A DNA stretch of 64,000 bases from Aporrectodea caliginosa (Eukaryota; Annelida; Clitellata; Crassiclitellata; Lumbricidae): assembly GCA_020284085.1 (NCBI GenBank), contig JACEVL010000798.1, positions 1,456,001 through 1,520,000 of the forward strand. Direction: 5' to 3'. Below the pieces are notes generated by a model that saw nothing but the letters and a program-made list of their open reading frames with translations, ran no database searches and was not told where the DNA came from. Made by a program: the position numbers and the translations under genes. This document shows positions 41,296 to 53,410 of this stretch, piece by piece (within the stretch, counting starts at the first letter, position 1; every line of letters begins with the position of its first letter).

Positions 41296-41694
41296 AAAAT
41301 TCATGGTTGGTGGGCTTCAGGTCTGATCGTCTTTGTGATATTCACATTTAGGTGATATACAGGCATGTAGCAAGACTGAAATTCAAGAGCAGGCAACTTC
41401 ACAGACCATTGGCAAAATCCTGGGCATTGTGGTCATTGGTCAATAGAAGTTCCAGTATATAAAAGCAAGAGGAGTGTAGCTACGCTTATGGTGATGTATT
41501 ATATAGATGTGTGTGTGTGTGTGTTTTGTGTGCACAAGTCAATGTACTTGATAAATGGTGTTTAATTATATGCACTTATAATTATGCGACTAACAGTGCC
41601 TTAATTCTATCATATGAATTTGTGTGTCTGTATCTAAATGCGCAATATAGCAACATAATGCTGTCATGGTTGTGTTTTGTTACGGCGGTGAGCC

Positions 41695-42172
41695 TGAAGA
41701 GGAGCAACGGCCTTATCATTCCACAGAGGAGCGAGGAGTCTTATCATTCCACAGAGGAACAAGGAGCACAGGCCTTATCATTCCACACAGGAACGAGGAG
41801 CAACGGCCTTATCCTTCCACACAGGAACGAGGAGCAACGGCCGTATCATTATACAGAGGAACGGGGAGTAACAGCCTTATCATTCCACAGAGGAACGAGG
41901 AGTAACAGCCTTTTCATTCCACAGAGGAACGAGGAGCAACGGCCTTATCATTCTACAGAGGAACGAGGAGCAGCGGCCGTATCATTCCACAGAGGAACGG
42001 GGAGTAACGGCCTTATCATTCCACAGAGGAACGAGGAGCAACGACCTTATCATTCCACAGAGGAACGAGGAGCAACGACCTTATCATTCTACAGAGGAAC
42101 GAGGAGCGGCGGCCGTATCATTCCACAGAGTAACGGCCTTATCATTCCACAGAGGAACGAGGATCAACAATG
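41695..42172. repeat. 34-bp minisatellite, about 13 copies
   Basis: The unit carries 'ttatcattccacagaggaac' and 'gaggagcaacggcc'. Because 34 is not a multiple of 3 and the unit has no stop in any + frame, an open frame of 220 codons crosses it, reading a 34-residue super-repeat (NEEQRPYHSTEERG ... ). I treat this as a repeat, not a gene. Confidence 0.93.
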
Positions 42173-42239
42173 AAGCATCAAAGCCTTATCATTCAACCAG
42201 CAACGAGTCTACCATTCCACACTGAGTGGCATCATTAGT

Positions 42240-42880
42240 TTAAACTGCAGCAGACCTGTAGACGTCATCTCTTGCCTTAGTATTTATTAAATTTAGATTA
42301 TGCTTCAGTGGGGAACTATATTTATTACTTGTTTGCTAAAGTAATTGTTTACTGCAGCCAATAATCAGAGGAATCCTATAACCAAAGGCTCTCTCTGAGG
42401 AAGCCTAATGTAGTGTAGAATAACGGTAAAGTATTGGCTAATATATTCATGTATAATTTAATTTTAATGTATTTTAATTGTGCATAGACAGTCGTATGTA
42501 GGCACTAAGTGTGACATATATTTCTTACTACTAGTTGTATGGTGAAATTATTAGATATTTAAGATGTTTAGTGTTTAAATACTTTAACTTTATTTTGCTA
42601 TGATAGCAATAGAATGCACTGGTTTTCATTCTTTTGGGTTTCATTATTTTTAATATTAATTGCATATTTATGTGAATATGTTTGAAGTGGAATAGTAAAG
42701 CCATGTTTTAGCACTTTAACGGCAAGAGTGTACTAAAAGTGACTGGGAATCAATACAGCTCATTGTTAAAGTGTTAAATATAGCAATATGGAGCATATGG
42801 CTTCAAATTGTAACATGTCATAACCAGGGCAGATATCCATTTCAAGAGTTCTGCTTCTTCTGTCATATCTCGTATCAACG
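42240..42880. other. Non-coding DNA, no gene seen
   Basis: AT-rich DNA without a recognisable feature. Confidence 0.5.
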
Positions 42881-42882
42881 AA

Positions 42883-43140
42883 GCTATATTAAGTACATTG
42901 ACCATACACTGAATATTGGACATTGAACGCTAGGATTGGCCATCTGCCTTCTTAAGAAAATGAAGCCGCTAGCACTTCATACCCTAATATTTTACTGAAT
43001 ATGAACTGCATATCTACTAAATTACTATTTGGACATGCCTCTGGACCAGTAGGGATGTATGTGGGTCTGTATGCATGCATGTATGTATGTATGTATGTAT
43101 GTATGTATGTATGTACATATTTATATGTATGTATGTATGC
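42883..43140 (+). mobile_element. SINE family A fragment and (TATG)n
   Basis: 'aagtacattgaccatacact' and 'aagaaaatgaagccgctagc' mark a 5'-truncated SINE A (to about 42985). A TATG microsatellite follows at 43068-43138. Confidence 0.65.
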
Positions 43141-43338
43141 AACAGGACACAAGAGTTATGCATTACTGCATATTGGCCCATCACACCAGCCAAAGGATAA
43201 CAACAGACAAAGGTTAGCTTTATGTCACCTGCCATGGGTCAGAGAATTTTCAACTCCAATTTTAAAATGTCCACGAGACAGGACATAGGATAGGAAAAAG
43301 CTAATATTATTTCTATATCAATGTTAATATATTATAAG

Positions 43339-43548
43339 TAGAAGAAGAAGAGCAGTCCCGTATGCTAAACCTGAGGCAGCCATGGGTATGAAGTCGTAGT
43401 GATTTCATTTTCTTGGCCTCTGCTTATGAGATCAGGTGACCAGTCCTCTGCTTTGCCGTTTGTTATTCCCACTGATAGTTTAAGGTCAGTGTGCTTATTA
43501 TAGTTTAGTTGGTTAGAGGGTACAAGAGAAGCAGAAATCTCAAAACGG
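43339..43548 (-). mobile_element. SINE family A
   Basis: Inverse copy with a GAA tail at 43339-43350, then 'gagcagtcccgtatg', 'gaggcagccatgggtatgaa', 'atttcattttcttggcctc' and 'gtgtgcttattatagtttag'. Confidence 0.82.
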
Positions 43549-43599
43549 ATATGTCGTGTTGGTGACACGTTACAAATTGAAGTCATGTGTTCCACATTG

Positions 43600-44380
43600 T
43601 TATATTTAACACTTTAACAATGATCTGCATTGGTTCCCAGTCACTTTTAGTACACACTCATAGTTAATGGGTTAACTGTCCTACTATTGTTTTTTATTCT
43701 TTGCAATACAATGAACGATGTTTTACTTCAATATAATTATTTTCTTAGAAATATGCAAATAATATGTGAAGGTAATTAGAGTGAAGTTTAATTTAAATAA
43801 ATAATTAACTTGTTATTATTCTGAACTGTTTTAGTATTAGCTGCTCTGCTGTTTGTAAATGTTTCTATTATGGTAGTTGGTTTTATCTGCAATAGATTTA
43901 CATAAAACTGAAATAACTATAATTTAGAACTAGCCGAAATGTTCCTCTGTTGTTTGTCATTCTCTCTGATACGATGCATGGTGTTAACTTCAATATAATT
44001 ATTTCAATAGAAATGTGATAATATGTTAGAGTGAAGTTGAAGCGATATTCTTATACAGAACTGGTTTAATATTAACTGTTCCACTTATTGTAATTTTTGT
44101 GATTTAATGGATAGTTTGATGCAATATAATCATTTCCACGAAACTCTGAAATCATTATAATTCAGAACTGGTTCAACTTTTCCATTGTTTGTTTTTCTTT
44201 GTAATATATTGAATCGTGTAAACTTCAACGTAATTATTGCCATAGAACTGGAAGTTTTTTCTATGTCATGCATTAGCTACATTGATAGCTGTTCAATCCA
44301 ATCTCAATAGTGCATTAGTCTGGGTGGAATTGTACATATAAAAGACATATAAAAATTCATCTGACAATCCATTAATTACA
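43600..44380. other. AT-rich DNA with diffuse duplication
   Basis: 'caatataattatttc' with 'gaaatgtgataatatgt' and 'agaactggtt' words recur three to four times at about 200-bp spacing between 43730 and 44250. No gene. Confidence 0.5.
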
Positions 44381-44396
44381 ACTACATTCATAGAGC

Positions 44397-44576
44397 CCAC
44401 AGTGTGGGCAAACTGTGTGCACAATCGTAGGACCCACTGTGATATAGTGTGGGCAAACTCTGTGCACAATCGTAGGACCCACTGTGATATAGTGTGGGCA
44501 AACTGTGTGCACAATCGTAGGTCCCACAGTGACATAGTCTGGGCAAACTGTAGGTAAAATCGTAGGTCCAGCACCT
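44397..44576. repeat. 45-bp minisatellite, four copies
   Basis: Units read 'cccactgtgatatagtgtggg' form, then 'caaactgtgtgcacaatcgt' and 'agga'. The first 21 bases of the unit are nearly palindromic. The first copy lacks 8 bp; the fourth is diverged. Confidence 0.93.
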
Positions 44577-44970
44577 GGCGATGATTTGCCACTGGCGGTA
44601 CTATAAACGCCGACGCTGGGTGCAGTGACATCTTGCCCGCGCCGGTCTCCCCTGGGCCTTCCACCTAAACCCTTAGAGCGCAGCCTGCGCACCGCTTAGG
44701 GCTTGATGAGGTAAGACGATAAATGCCGGCCCCGCAGGGGTCCGCCCTTGCGTTCCCTCACGGGTCCACAAGTGCTGGCCTGTGAAGTATGGACGGGCGT
44801 TGCCCGTCCTCCGACCCTCTGGGCTGGCGATGATAATGCGCTGTGGGCAATCAAAATCGGCACCCCGTGGGCCCTGCAAAACGTGGCTGTCTGGGTAGTG
44901 ATTAGTCTTTGAAAAGAAAACAAACTTTGGAAGACGAGAAGAGGACCTTCAATGTAAAATGTCAAACCAC
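44577..44970. other. GC-rich segment of unknown nature
   Basis: A 390-bp CpG-rich island in AT-rich DNA with open frames on the - strand (44673-44879, 44696-44977). No protein motif is recognisable. It ends at a hAT-like fragment, so it may be part of an unrecognised mobile element. Confidence 0.4.
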
Positions 44971-45019
44971 ACACCACATAGGGTACCCCCCCCTAAAAAA
45001 ACTCACCGGATTTGCACGA

Positions 45020-45560
45020 ATCCCAGGACCCAGCCTGACCAGGGTTGGGGGGGCAGCTGCCCCCCCCTTGCCCCCGCGTGGCGACGCTAATGCGGATACG
45101 CTAATCATCAATTGCCCACCGCAAGGTGTCGGTAATGCTTTATATTAACTAATCAATACACAGAGGTTTTTAACTCCGCCACTGATGGTACTCTGACAGT
45201 GCCAAGCTCAAGCCTGGATAGAGGAGGAGGGCGTCGCTAATGATCTTTGTTATCACAGTGTCGTTAAACTAAAACTACTACTACTACAGAGGTTTTAGAC
45301 ACCTTTACAAATCTTTCCTTATTTGCTTTATATAAGTAATTTGCGTTCATGGTTTTCGACTCAACTCTATTTAGGCTACCTATCAACGTCAGCGGCATTT
45401 GATGCCATAAGATATTGGAATCCACCTAGTCACTGTGTGACTCCACCGCTGTATTATTATCGGGTGGTGCCAGGCCAAAGTCTGGATAAATGAGGAGGGC
45501 GACGCTAGTAATCTTGACGAGACATCTTCGCTGAACAGAAACTCAGAATTCATTTTCACC
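45020..45560 (+). repeat. hAT-like end and two family D copies
   Basis: 'gggttgggggggcagctgcc' and 'gcgtggcgacgct' (45040-45090) look like a DNA-transposon end. Family D units follow with 'cagtgtcgttaaacta' near 45257 and 'gacatcttcgctgaacagaa' near 45522. Confidence 0.5.
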
Positions 45561-45611
45561 AACGAAGTCCTTAAGAGTTAGATCGCATTCAACGACCATG
45601 TCAGCCTGAAA

Positions 45612-45745
45612 AGAAGAGCAATACCTCAAACTAGCCCTGAGGCAGCCATGGGTATTAAGGGTTAGGGTGTTAGCGACTTTATTTCCTTAGCCTCGGCTTA
45701 CGAGGGTGGGTGGCCAGTCCTCTCCCGACGAGGTCTCATCTACCA
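45612..45745 (-). mobile_element. SINE family A, 5'-truncated
   Basis: 'gaggcagccatgggtattaa', 'gttagcgactttatttcctt', 'agggtgggtggccagtcctc' on the + strand are the inverse of SINE A. Confidence 0.8.
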
Positions 45746-46317
45746 GCCTGAAGATGTTGTTAAATACAGAAAGTAATTGCTCAGAGATTAGTTAAAACAC
45801 CAATTAGGGTCTTTTGTTTATGTTAGATAAGTTAGTTAACCCAGACGTTAATGTCCTTTTTCTTTCGAAAGTGTGTGGTAACAGTGAATAATAGAAATAG
45901 GCGTACTGATATAATAACTGGAAGGATTCAAAAGAATGCTGCAAGTTCAGACTTGAGAAGAAAACCAGCTTCACAGTCGTTTTTTAGCAGATGGACTGAC
46001 AAACTGAAACATTGGGTTTCTGTTTAAATAAAATGCATAAAATCTACCAAATTGAAAAAATTACACAGGACACTACTAACCGCAAGGTTGTTGTATTTAC
46101 AGTATTAGACACCTTTAAAACGGTGTCTCCTTTGCTATATAACCCATCATTCAGCAACGCTAGTTTGATTGACTTGAAGGTTTGAGCCATAGAAGTCTGG
46201 AGTTTACGTTTAGGCTATGAAATAGCTATGTGGTAAGGTTGACGTGAGGGGCCTGTTAGCCACAAGATGCCGTTAAAGTCTAGGAATTGATTACGCGCCA
46301 TTGAGGTCCCCGTGGGG

Positions 46318-46605
46318 TGCGGGGTAGTCCAATGGTTAGCATGCTGGACTGTCAACCGAGAGGTCAGAGGTCAAATCCCTGCTAGGGCTGAGAATTTTTT
46401 TGCTACACCGGCGCCCCCTAGCCGACTCAGCTATAACAAGCACACTGACCGTATACACTGTCGGTGGGAAGACAAGACGGCGAAGGAGAGGACTGGCCAC
46501 CCACCCTCATATTCCGAGGTTAAGAAAATGAAGTCGTCAACACTTCATAACCTTGGCTGGCTCTCGGTCTAGCTTAAGGGACTGCTCTTCTTCTCCTTAA
46601 GGTCA
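46318..46605 (+). mobile_element. SINE family A, near full length
   Basis: tRNA head 'gtagtccaatggttagcatg' (box A) and 'gaggtcagaggtcaaatccc' (box B region), middle 'cagctataacaagcacactg', 'gtcggtgggaagacaagacg', 'gaggactggccacccaccct', 'aagaaaatgaagtcgtcaac', end 'aagggactgctcttcttctc'. Best reference copy in the window together with 63000-63300. Confidence 0.9.
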
Positions 46606-46739
46606 ACGTATACGGACCGTGCTAGCCAGGGATTCAAAGTGAAAATAAACCACAATCGGTATATTATATGCACACAGAGGCACGTTGTCTGACGCTCTAA
46701 CAAAACTCTATAACGTTCCAGAACAAGAAACTAACAATA

Positions 46740-47580
46740 GGACCATTTTGGAAGTCTATAATTCATGTCATCATTGTCATCGTCGAATGGTGGTGGTGGT
46801 GGTGATGGTGATGACAAAGATGATGTGACGATGATGACAGTGACATCATAATAATGACGGCGACAATGATGATGATGATAATGCTGCTGCTGCTGCTGAT
46901 GATGATGATGACGACGATGATAAGGACGATACAATTTATTCAAATGTTTCAAAAGTGGTCGTCTCTCGTTAGCTTCCTATTCTCCTTCCGTCCAACTATC
47001 CTTCGTTCCACCAGGGCTTTCCAGCTCAGTCCCTAGCCCCATTCTACAACAGGAACCGCCATGGCCGCCATGTGTAGGGGAGGGGAGGGGCCTGGACCGA
47101 CGGGTGGTTGCAGAGCCAGGAAGAACTGATGAGCAGCAGAACAATCGATCGACGGCGGTCGAGGACAAAGCAGAGCCAGCTGCTGCTGCTGCGGCGGAGG
47201 CTGAGCGTGCCAGCTGCAGGACCAGCGGCATCATCAGCAGAGATGCCACGCCGGACACACGCCGCCCGCATCAGCCGGCCATCAGGATAATGCTGCATTC
47301 CAGTGGCCGGTCTGAATGATGCGCTGTAGGGGGAATTGTACACGTGGAATGTTTCCATTGGAGACTATCTTTCTTGTGGGCAGTTGAAGCTGCTTAGCTG
47401 TACCATCGAATCTAGTTGTTTCTTTTAAATTAAGCTTTGAAATATCATCATCATCATTATCATCATCATCATCGTCGTCGTCGTCACCACCACCACCACC
47501 ACCACCACCATCATCATCATTATCATCACCATAAGCAACATCATCATCGTCGTTGTCGTCATCATCTACGTTATCATCAC
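46740..47580. other. GAT/ATC triplet tracts around a GC-rich block
   Basis: GGT/GAT/GAC/CTG triplets lie at 46788-46928 and ATC/CAC triplets at 47443-47570. Between them, 46980-47340 is CpG-rich and open in several frames on both strands. The minus-strand frame starting METFHVYNSPYSAS (47358) could be an exon, but no good donor is seen, so no gene is called. Confidence 0.4.
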
Positions 47581-47957
47581 CAAAGCCAAAAACAACAAAA
47601 GTTCTCATCCCTACCACCAACAGTCTTTGCCTATAAGACGCCTTTTAGGCTTACTGCAACATTAAATCACATTTGACCAATCACATTAAGTCACTAGGCC
47701 TACATATACTACACTATAATATTGGTGAACTATGCAATCACGCGTTAACCAGTTGCTTAAGAAATGATGTCGCCGCCCATGCAACAACGTAGGCAACAAT
47801 GATGCGACAATTTGTAGTAAGCCTATTTACATTACAATGGTCACATTATACAGACCTGTCAACTTATTCTGCGCCATTGTAGCATGTGTTACATCATTTC
47901 TGCTATAGTATAATGCTACGCCGCAGGATAGATAATATAATTGATTACATAACATCA

Positions 47958-48062
47958 CTCAGCCTGACACAATGGACTTGACAAATGACCGAGGGCATTG
48001 GAGATCATTTATTCTTACCCATCGCCGCCAAATGACTGGCGTCAGGAACTGATGATCATGAA
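47958..48062 (+). mobile_element. LINE 3' end remnant
   Basis: 'atggacttgacaaatgaccg', 'gagatcatttattcttaccc' and 'gactggcgtcaggaactgat' with a short ATGATC tail match the 3' end at 55340-55440. Confidence 0.75.
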
Positions 48063-48204
48063 TGCAATTATTTAAATTTTTTTTGTAATTAGTCCCTTCT
48101 TTGAGATGTAGACCTAACTAAGTGGCCAGCATGGTCCGCAGGTTTGACTATCAAAACATCATCAATCGATTGTTTTTGCCAAGGTCAGTTCGGTCAAAAT
48201 TAAA

Positions 48205-48775
48205 CATGCCAAGAAGAAGAAGAAGAAGAAGAAGAAGAAGAAGAAGAAGAAGAAGAAGAAGAAGAAGAAGAAGAAGAAGAAGAAGAAGAAGAAGAAGAAG
48301 AAGAAGAAGAAGAAGAAGAAGAAGAAGAAGAAGAAGAAGAAGAAGAAGAAGAAGAAGAAGAAGAAGAAGAAGAAGAAGAAGAAGAAGAAGAAGAAGAAGA
48401 AGAAGAAGAAGAAGAAGAAGAAGAAGAAGAAGAAGAAGAAGAAGAAGAAGAAGAAGAAGAAGAAGAAGAAGAAGAAGAAGAAGAAGAAGAAGAAGAAGAA
48501 GAAGAAGAAGAAGAAGAAAGAAGAAGAAGAAGAAGAAGAAGAAGAAGAAGAAGAAGAAGAAGAAGAAGAGCAGTAGTCCCTTAGGCTAGCCCTGAGGCAG
48601 CCATGGGTATGAAGTGTTAGCGACTTCATTTTCTTAGCCTCGGCATATGAGGGCGGGTGGCCAGTCCTTTCCCTCGCCGTCTCATCTTCCCACCGACAGC
48701 GCACGATCAGTGTACTCATTATAGCTGAGTTGGCTAGGGGGCACAGATGGTACAGAAATATCCGAGCTTCTGTCA
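48205..48775 (-). mobile_element. SINE family A with a 359-bp GAA/TTC tail
   Basis: 48570-48750 is the inverse SINE A body ('cagtagtcccttaggctagc', 'gcagccatgggtatgaagtg', 'gcatatgagggcgggtggcc', 'gtgtactcattatagctgag'). Its 3' tail on the - strand is the TTC tract: 48211-48569 reads as about 119 GAA triplets on the + strand with one extra A near 48519. Poly-Arg, poly-Lys and poly-Phe frames are artefacts. Confidence 0.93.
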
Positions 48776-48784
48776 AACACTCCC

Positions 48785-48872
48785 CATACTAATCGTAATC
48801 GTAATCGCAAGTTTATGAAGCGCTACTCTAGAGCTAAGCGGAGGGCACCAGCTTATTCAAGAGGGCTGTGTC
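48785..48872 (-). mobile_element. Retroposon 3' end with TCGTAA tail (family E)
   Basis: 'taatcgtaatcgtaatcgca' followed by 'gaagcgctactctagagcta' and 'gggcaccagcttattcaaga' is the inverse of the ends at 7372 and 55955. Confidence 0.55.
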
Positions 48873-49236
48873 ATGTCAGAAGGGTTGTCCAGCGATGTCC
48901 CATGGAGATCCGAGTCCGGTTACCAGAGAGACAATGGGGAGAAAGAGACAGAGAAACTGCGACAGTGGGTTTCGTGTAAGACGAAATTATTTCTACTATG
49001 AGTACTATACCAACCAGCCCAAGTTTCTGCCAGGCATTATACATAATGGAAATAAGCCTAAGCAAACAGGCGCTAGATAAATTAGGAAATAAGAGCGCCA
49101 CCTGTTGCTGGTCTTGATCGGGGACAAAGCGTGGTTGGGAGAAGGCGAAGACAACAGAAAATCACAGAATACGATTGATAAAACTGAAGAACAAGACCAA
49201 CAAACTGCGTCATCTTAGTAGTATGATCTGACTGAC

Positions 49237-49425
49237 CTTTCTGTCGCCCTTGACAACGATGTCGTCTGCGGCAGCAACCCGCGTCGGATAAGCTGCGCTA
49301 GGAAGCGACAGCGGGATGCGGATGAGCATCATTCTGCTGCCTCTGTATCCACTAGCCGAGGATGGACTGAAGACGGTGCCCGCCGTAGTCGTCATCCTAA
49401 GGCACTGCCCTCCCCACCCCCGCAT
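49237..49425 (-). CDS. Possible alternative first coding exon of RBFOX
   Basis: A minus-strand ATG frame of 63 codons (MRGWGGQCLRMTTTAG near the start, DDIVVKGDRK at the end) stops exactly at a donor-like AAG|GTCAGT in phase 0. That phase would join RBFOX exon 2 in frame. The DNA is CpG-rich and CAG-rich upstream, as at a promoter. RBFOX genes commonly have several promoters. There is no homology evidence, so this is a guess based on phase, strand and composition. Confidence 0.3.
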
Positions 49426-49559
49426 CAGCTGCTGCTACTGCTGCGGATACTGCTGCTGATGCTGAGCCGGGCTTAGCCACGCAGGACAAAGATGCTCAGG
49501 CAGTCACTGTAGCAGCTCCCAATGCTGCTGCTGCAGATGCTGGTGGATGTTGCTGAGGC

Positions 49560-49840
49560 TGCTGTGGGAGAAGAAGAAGATGATGGTGATGATGGTGGTG
49601 GTGGTGATGATGGTGATGATGATGATGATGACGATGGTGATGAAGATGATAATGTTGATATTGATGATGATGACGATAATGGTGGTGGTGATGATGATGA
49701 TGATGAAGATGGTGATGAAAATGATAATGTTGATATTGATGATGATGACGATGGCAATGGTGATGATGATAATGGTGATGATGATAATGGTGATGATGAT
49801 AATGGTGATGATGATGATGCTGATTATGACGATGCCAACG
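49560..49840. repeat. GAT/GGT triplet repeat
   Basis: About 280 bp of GAT triplets with GGT, GAC and AAT variants. A 66-bp sub-unit containing 'gataatgttgatattgatga' occurs twice (near 49645 and 49720). Confidence 0.93.
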
Positions 49841-49867
49841 TTCTTTAGATGAAATTGTATTCTTTTC

Positions 49868-49965
49868 GTAAGTGTAATCAGATTTATATAGCGCCTCTTC
49901 AAGAGTTCCGATGCCGATCTTACCAAGCGAATCCACGAAAGGAGAAACAGGCTTTCAAAAGCTTA
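49868..49965 (-). mobile_element. LINE 3' end fragment
   Basis: 'atttatatagcgcctcttca' is the inverse of the LINE 3' signature seen at 53440 and 61410. Confidence 0.55.
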
Positions 49966-49979
49966 GTTACGATTAGAGT

Positions 49980-50222
<243 letters not shown>

Positions 50223-50559
50223 TACTGAAGATGATGATGATTACGTTACCATTCCTGATATTACAGAATCATCCTCCTGATGTTGCTGCTGTCCATCCAG
50301 AACGTGATTCCTCGCGTGCTATAGTTTGGTCATCTCCACGCTAGGCGGTGCCACCGTTCCCTCCACTCATTAACAATTCATATGCTAATTTTGCCCTATT
50401 AATTATTCATGAGACGGGCGCTGCCACTGCCCCTGCGGTGCTGGAGGGTCTGTGGTGGAATCGTTACACTGATTCCGTCGATTGATAAATAAATCAATAA
50501 ATTCATCGAACTGTTCATCCATCCACACAATGGCCAATCATTCAGTAAATCAACCAATT

Positions 50560-51010
<451 letters not shown>

Positions 51011-51589
51011 TAATCAATCAAGCAGTCCGTTAATCGTAACAAGCAACGATTTCTATGTTACTGCATAAGCTACAATGAATTCAATCATTTCTTAAATAAT
51101 TGTCGTTGCAGTGGTTCTCTATAATTCTTCCGCTGCTCTAACTAAACTTCTCACAAATCGCCCCAAGTAACCATCGTCCCAAATTACCACAACTGACTCA
51201 TGAAACTCGTAAAAGAACTTTGCCCTCTGATTGCCGTTAGGGGTATATGCAATTTTATTTAGCGCTAGTCGCTAATCGTTGTTTAACTAATCACAATAAA
51301 ACTACGCGAGTCTCCACCTAGCGAATGGTTAGCAATAATGTTGAAAGAGCTCGTTTTCGGTTGAATCGCTAGAGGGCGATAATGTCATGCTCGCCCGGTT
51401 CAGAACACAAGCCTGAAGTATGATCCTTTGAGCAAAATCCTGACTATCACATGTATATTAAGAAAAATGCTCCAGTTAAAACACCTTTTAAACGCCTTCA
51501 TTCTAATCTACATAAGTCACACATATACGAGTTAACTGAAGTTACATTCGGTTGTTGCCTGGGTTACATTACAATTATAGAGAACAACG

Positions 51590-51840
51590 TGTATTTATAA
51601 CGCGCGCTAATAAAACAAAGTCTTACTCAAAGAGCTCGTTACAACGTTAGCGACTAGTTAAAGTACTTAGAGAGAGGATGAGCTTTAAAGTTTAGATTTA
51701 AAAGTATTGATCGAGGAGGATCTTCGAATTGGTTCAGGTAGAGTTCCATTCAGATGGACCAGCTACCTTGAGCATTCTGTTTGATCTTTTGATGACAAAG
51801 TCTCCTTTTGAAGCTGATCGCAATCTACTGTAGTTCTTCT
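51590..51840 (-). mobile_element. LINE 3' end, related to the copy at 17600
   Basis: Inverse of the 17600-17865 element: 'gtatttataacgcgcgctaa', 'agtcttactcaaagagctcg' and a C-terminal coding piece with LNGTLPEPI. Confidence 0.7.
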
Positions 51841-52455
51841 TTAAGTTCTCTGCCCTTCGGCAGGTTCCAACTTCCAATGACGCCAATTTTCTCTTTGCTG
51901 TGCTCTTTTCTTTAATTCGCTGTATCCGTCGGCCATCCATCCCAGCATCATCTGCCTCGGTCTTCCTCTCCCTCTTTTCCCTTCCATTCTCCCTTCTATG
52001 ATTTCCTTCAGGAGGGAGTCTCCTCTTAATACGTGCCCCACCCAGTTCTTCTGTCTTTCTCTTATTGTTGTTATCAGCGATCGCTTTTCATCAACCATTT
52101 GTAACACCTCTTCATTCGTTATATGCTCAGTCCAGCTCACCTTCTCCATCCTTCTCCAAATCCACATCTCAAAAGCTTCTAATTTCTTAATATCTTCTTT
52201 CCTGATGGTCCAGGTCTCTGACCCATACAGTGCCACACTCCATACCAGTGTTTTAACCAGTCGTTTCTTTAGGCTTTTATTTAGCCCTCCTGTCAACAAT
52301 TCTCCTCTTCTCGTGAATGCATCTTTTCCCAGTACTATTCTTAGCTTCACCTCATTTTGACACCTTGCATCTGTTGTTATCATGCTTCCCAAGTAACAAA
52401 AGCTCTTAACCTGTTCCACCTCCTCACCGTTGATTTTTATTGTAGTTATACAGTC
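51841..52455 (-). mobile_element. Non-LTR retrotransposon (RTE-like) reverse transcriptase C-terminus
   Basis: A 192-residue open minus-strand frame reads EQVKSFCYLGSMITTDARCQ, VWSVALYGSETWTIRKEDI, WIWRRMEKVSWTEHITNEEV and GRMEGKRGRGRPRQMMLGWM. This is the very common LINE C-terminal region found in many animals after the RT domain. The copy is 5'-truncated at about 52455, where another insertion begins. Confidence 0.88.
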
Positions 52456-52601
52456 GGGAGCGTCTCTGAGTAGTTTACTTTGAAGAGGCGCTATATAAAT
52501 TCCCGAATGAATGAGTAATAGTCACTGTTTAATGGCATCTTGTGACTTCCAAAGCGGCAAGGCCGTTATAATGTCAACCCCGTCTTAAAGTTAAGACTGT
52601 A
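52456..52601 (+). mobile_element. LINE 3' end plus extra flanking sequence, flanked by a 24-bp direct repeat
   Basis: Starts with the LINE 3' signature 'gggagcgtctctgagtagtt', then 'gaagaggcgctatataaatt' and 'gaatgaatgag'. It continues with about 90 bp that are not LINE. A 24-bp direct repeat (52432-52455 and 52602-52625) flanks the block. The whole block is the near-identical inverse of 53333-53470. Confidence 0.8.
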
Positions 52602-52629
52602 GATTTTTATTGTAGTTATACAGTCTATA

Positions 52630-53410
52630 ATTTGCTATTAAAACTTTATAGCCCCGCCACTACCCTACCTGTGTTAGAGTCAGTCCCAAGCCTGGGGAAA
52701 GGGGAGGGCGACGCTAATCTTTCCGTCTTTATTTTTACAAAGCGTCCTTTAACAGCAACTAACCGTGTTTGTAAGAGATGTATTGTGTCACAGGAACGGT
52801 CAGAACTGCTCAAAATAACTTCCACCGACGTTAAAGGCCTTTATTGTCATAAGATGTCGTTAAACTTCGATCCCTATCCTTCATTGTGGTTATAAAATAA
52901 GACGGCGGGCGAGTTAAGTTCGATGTCAAAAGACGTGGCAGCCGAAAGAAGTCGTTAAACAGTAGGTTATATAGCGTTTGATGCTTGTGAAATAAAGATC
53001 AGAAATTGCACACCTTTCAAACGATGTCATGCTCAACTATATAAATCCCAAATCCCGAGTGCCTTCGTTGTTGAATTATAGACACCTTTAAAGAGCGTTT
53101 ATTTTCTAGCATTTATAATACTTCACTTGCGTTTAGCCTTTAGTGGGCCATTCTTTTTTTCATTTTAACGGTAAGGCAAGGTCGATAGTAGCCATGGCCG
53201 TTACCAGATGTCGTTAAACACTGCCTTAAATAACTCGACTAAATTCGACACCTTTAAATAGCGTTTACTTTTGAGTATTTATAATTTATTTGCATTTAGT
53301 CGTTAATGATATGGAAGGGTCCTTTTTCTACAGTCTTAACTTTAAGACGGGGTTGACATTATAACGGCCTTGGCAGTCACAAGATGCCATTAAACAGTGA
53401 CTATTACTCA
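52630..53410. repeat. Several family D segments
   Basis: 'gtcagtcccaagcctgggga', 'gacacctttaaagagcgttt' and 'agatgtcgttaaacactgcc' words recur. At least three family D pieces lie here in tandem or overlap; the family is most dense in this part of the window. Confidence 0.55.

Noticed and set aside
44293..44977. Minus-strand open frames in the GC-rich segment and the 45-bp array
   Set aside because: Part is repeat-derived; the rest shows no recognisable motif and no splice context.
47044..47358. Open frames over the GC-rich block at 46980-47340, including METFHVYNSPYSAS
   Set aside because: Several frames on both strands are open because of composition, and no donor or acceptor of good quality bounds them. 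It may be a promoter island.
48122..48776. Long poly-Arg/Lys and poly-Phe/Ser open frames
   Set aside because: They are translations of the GAA/TTC tract and part of a SINE, not genes.
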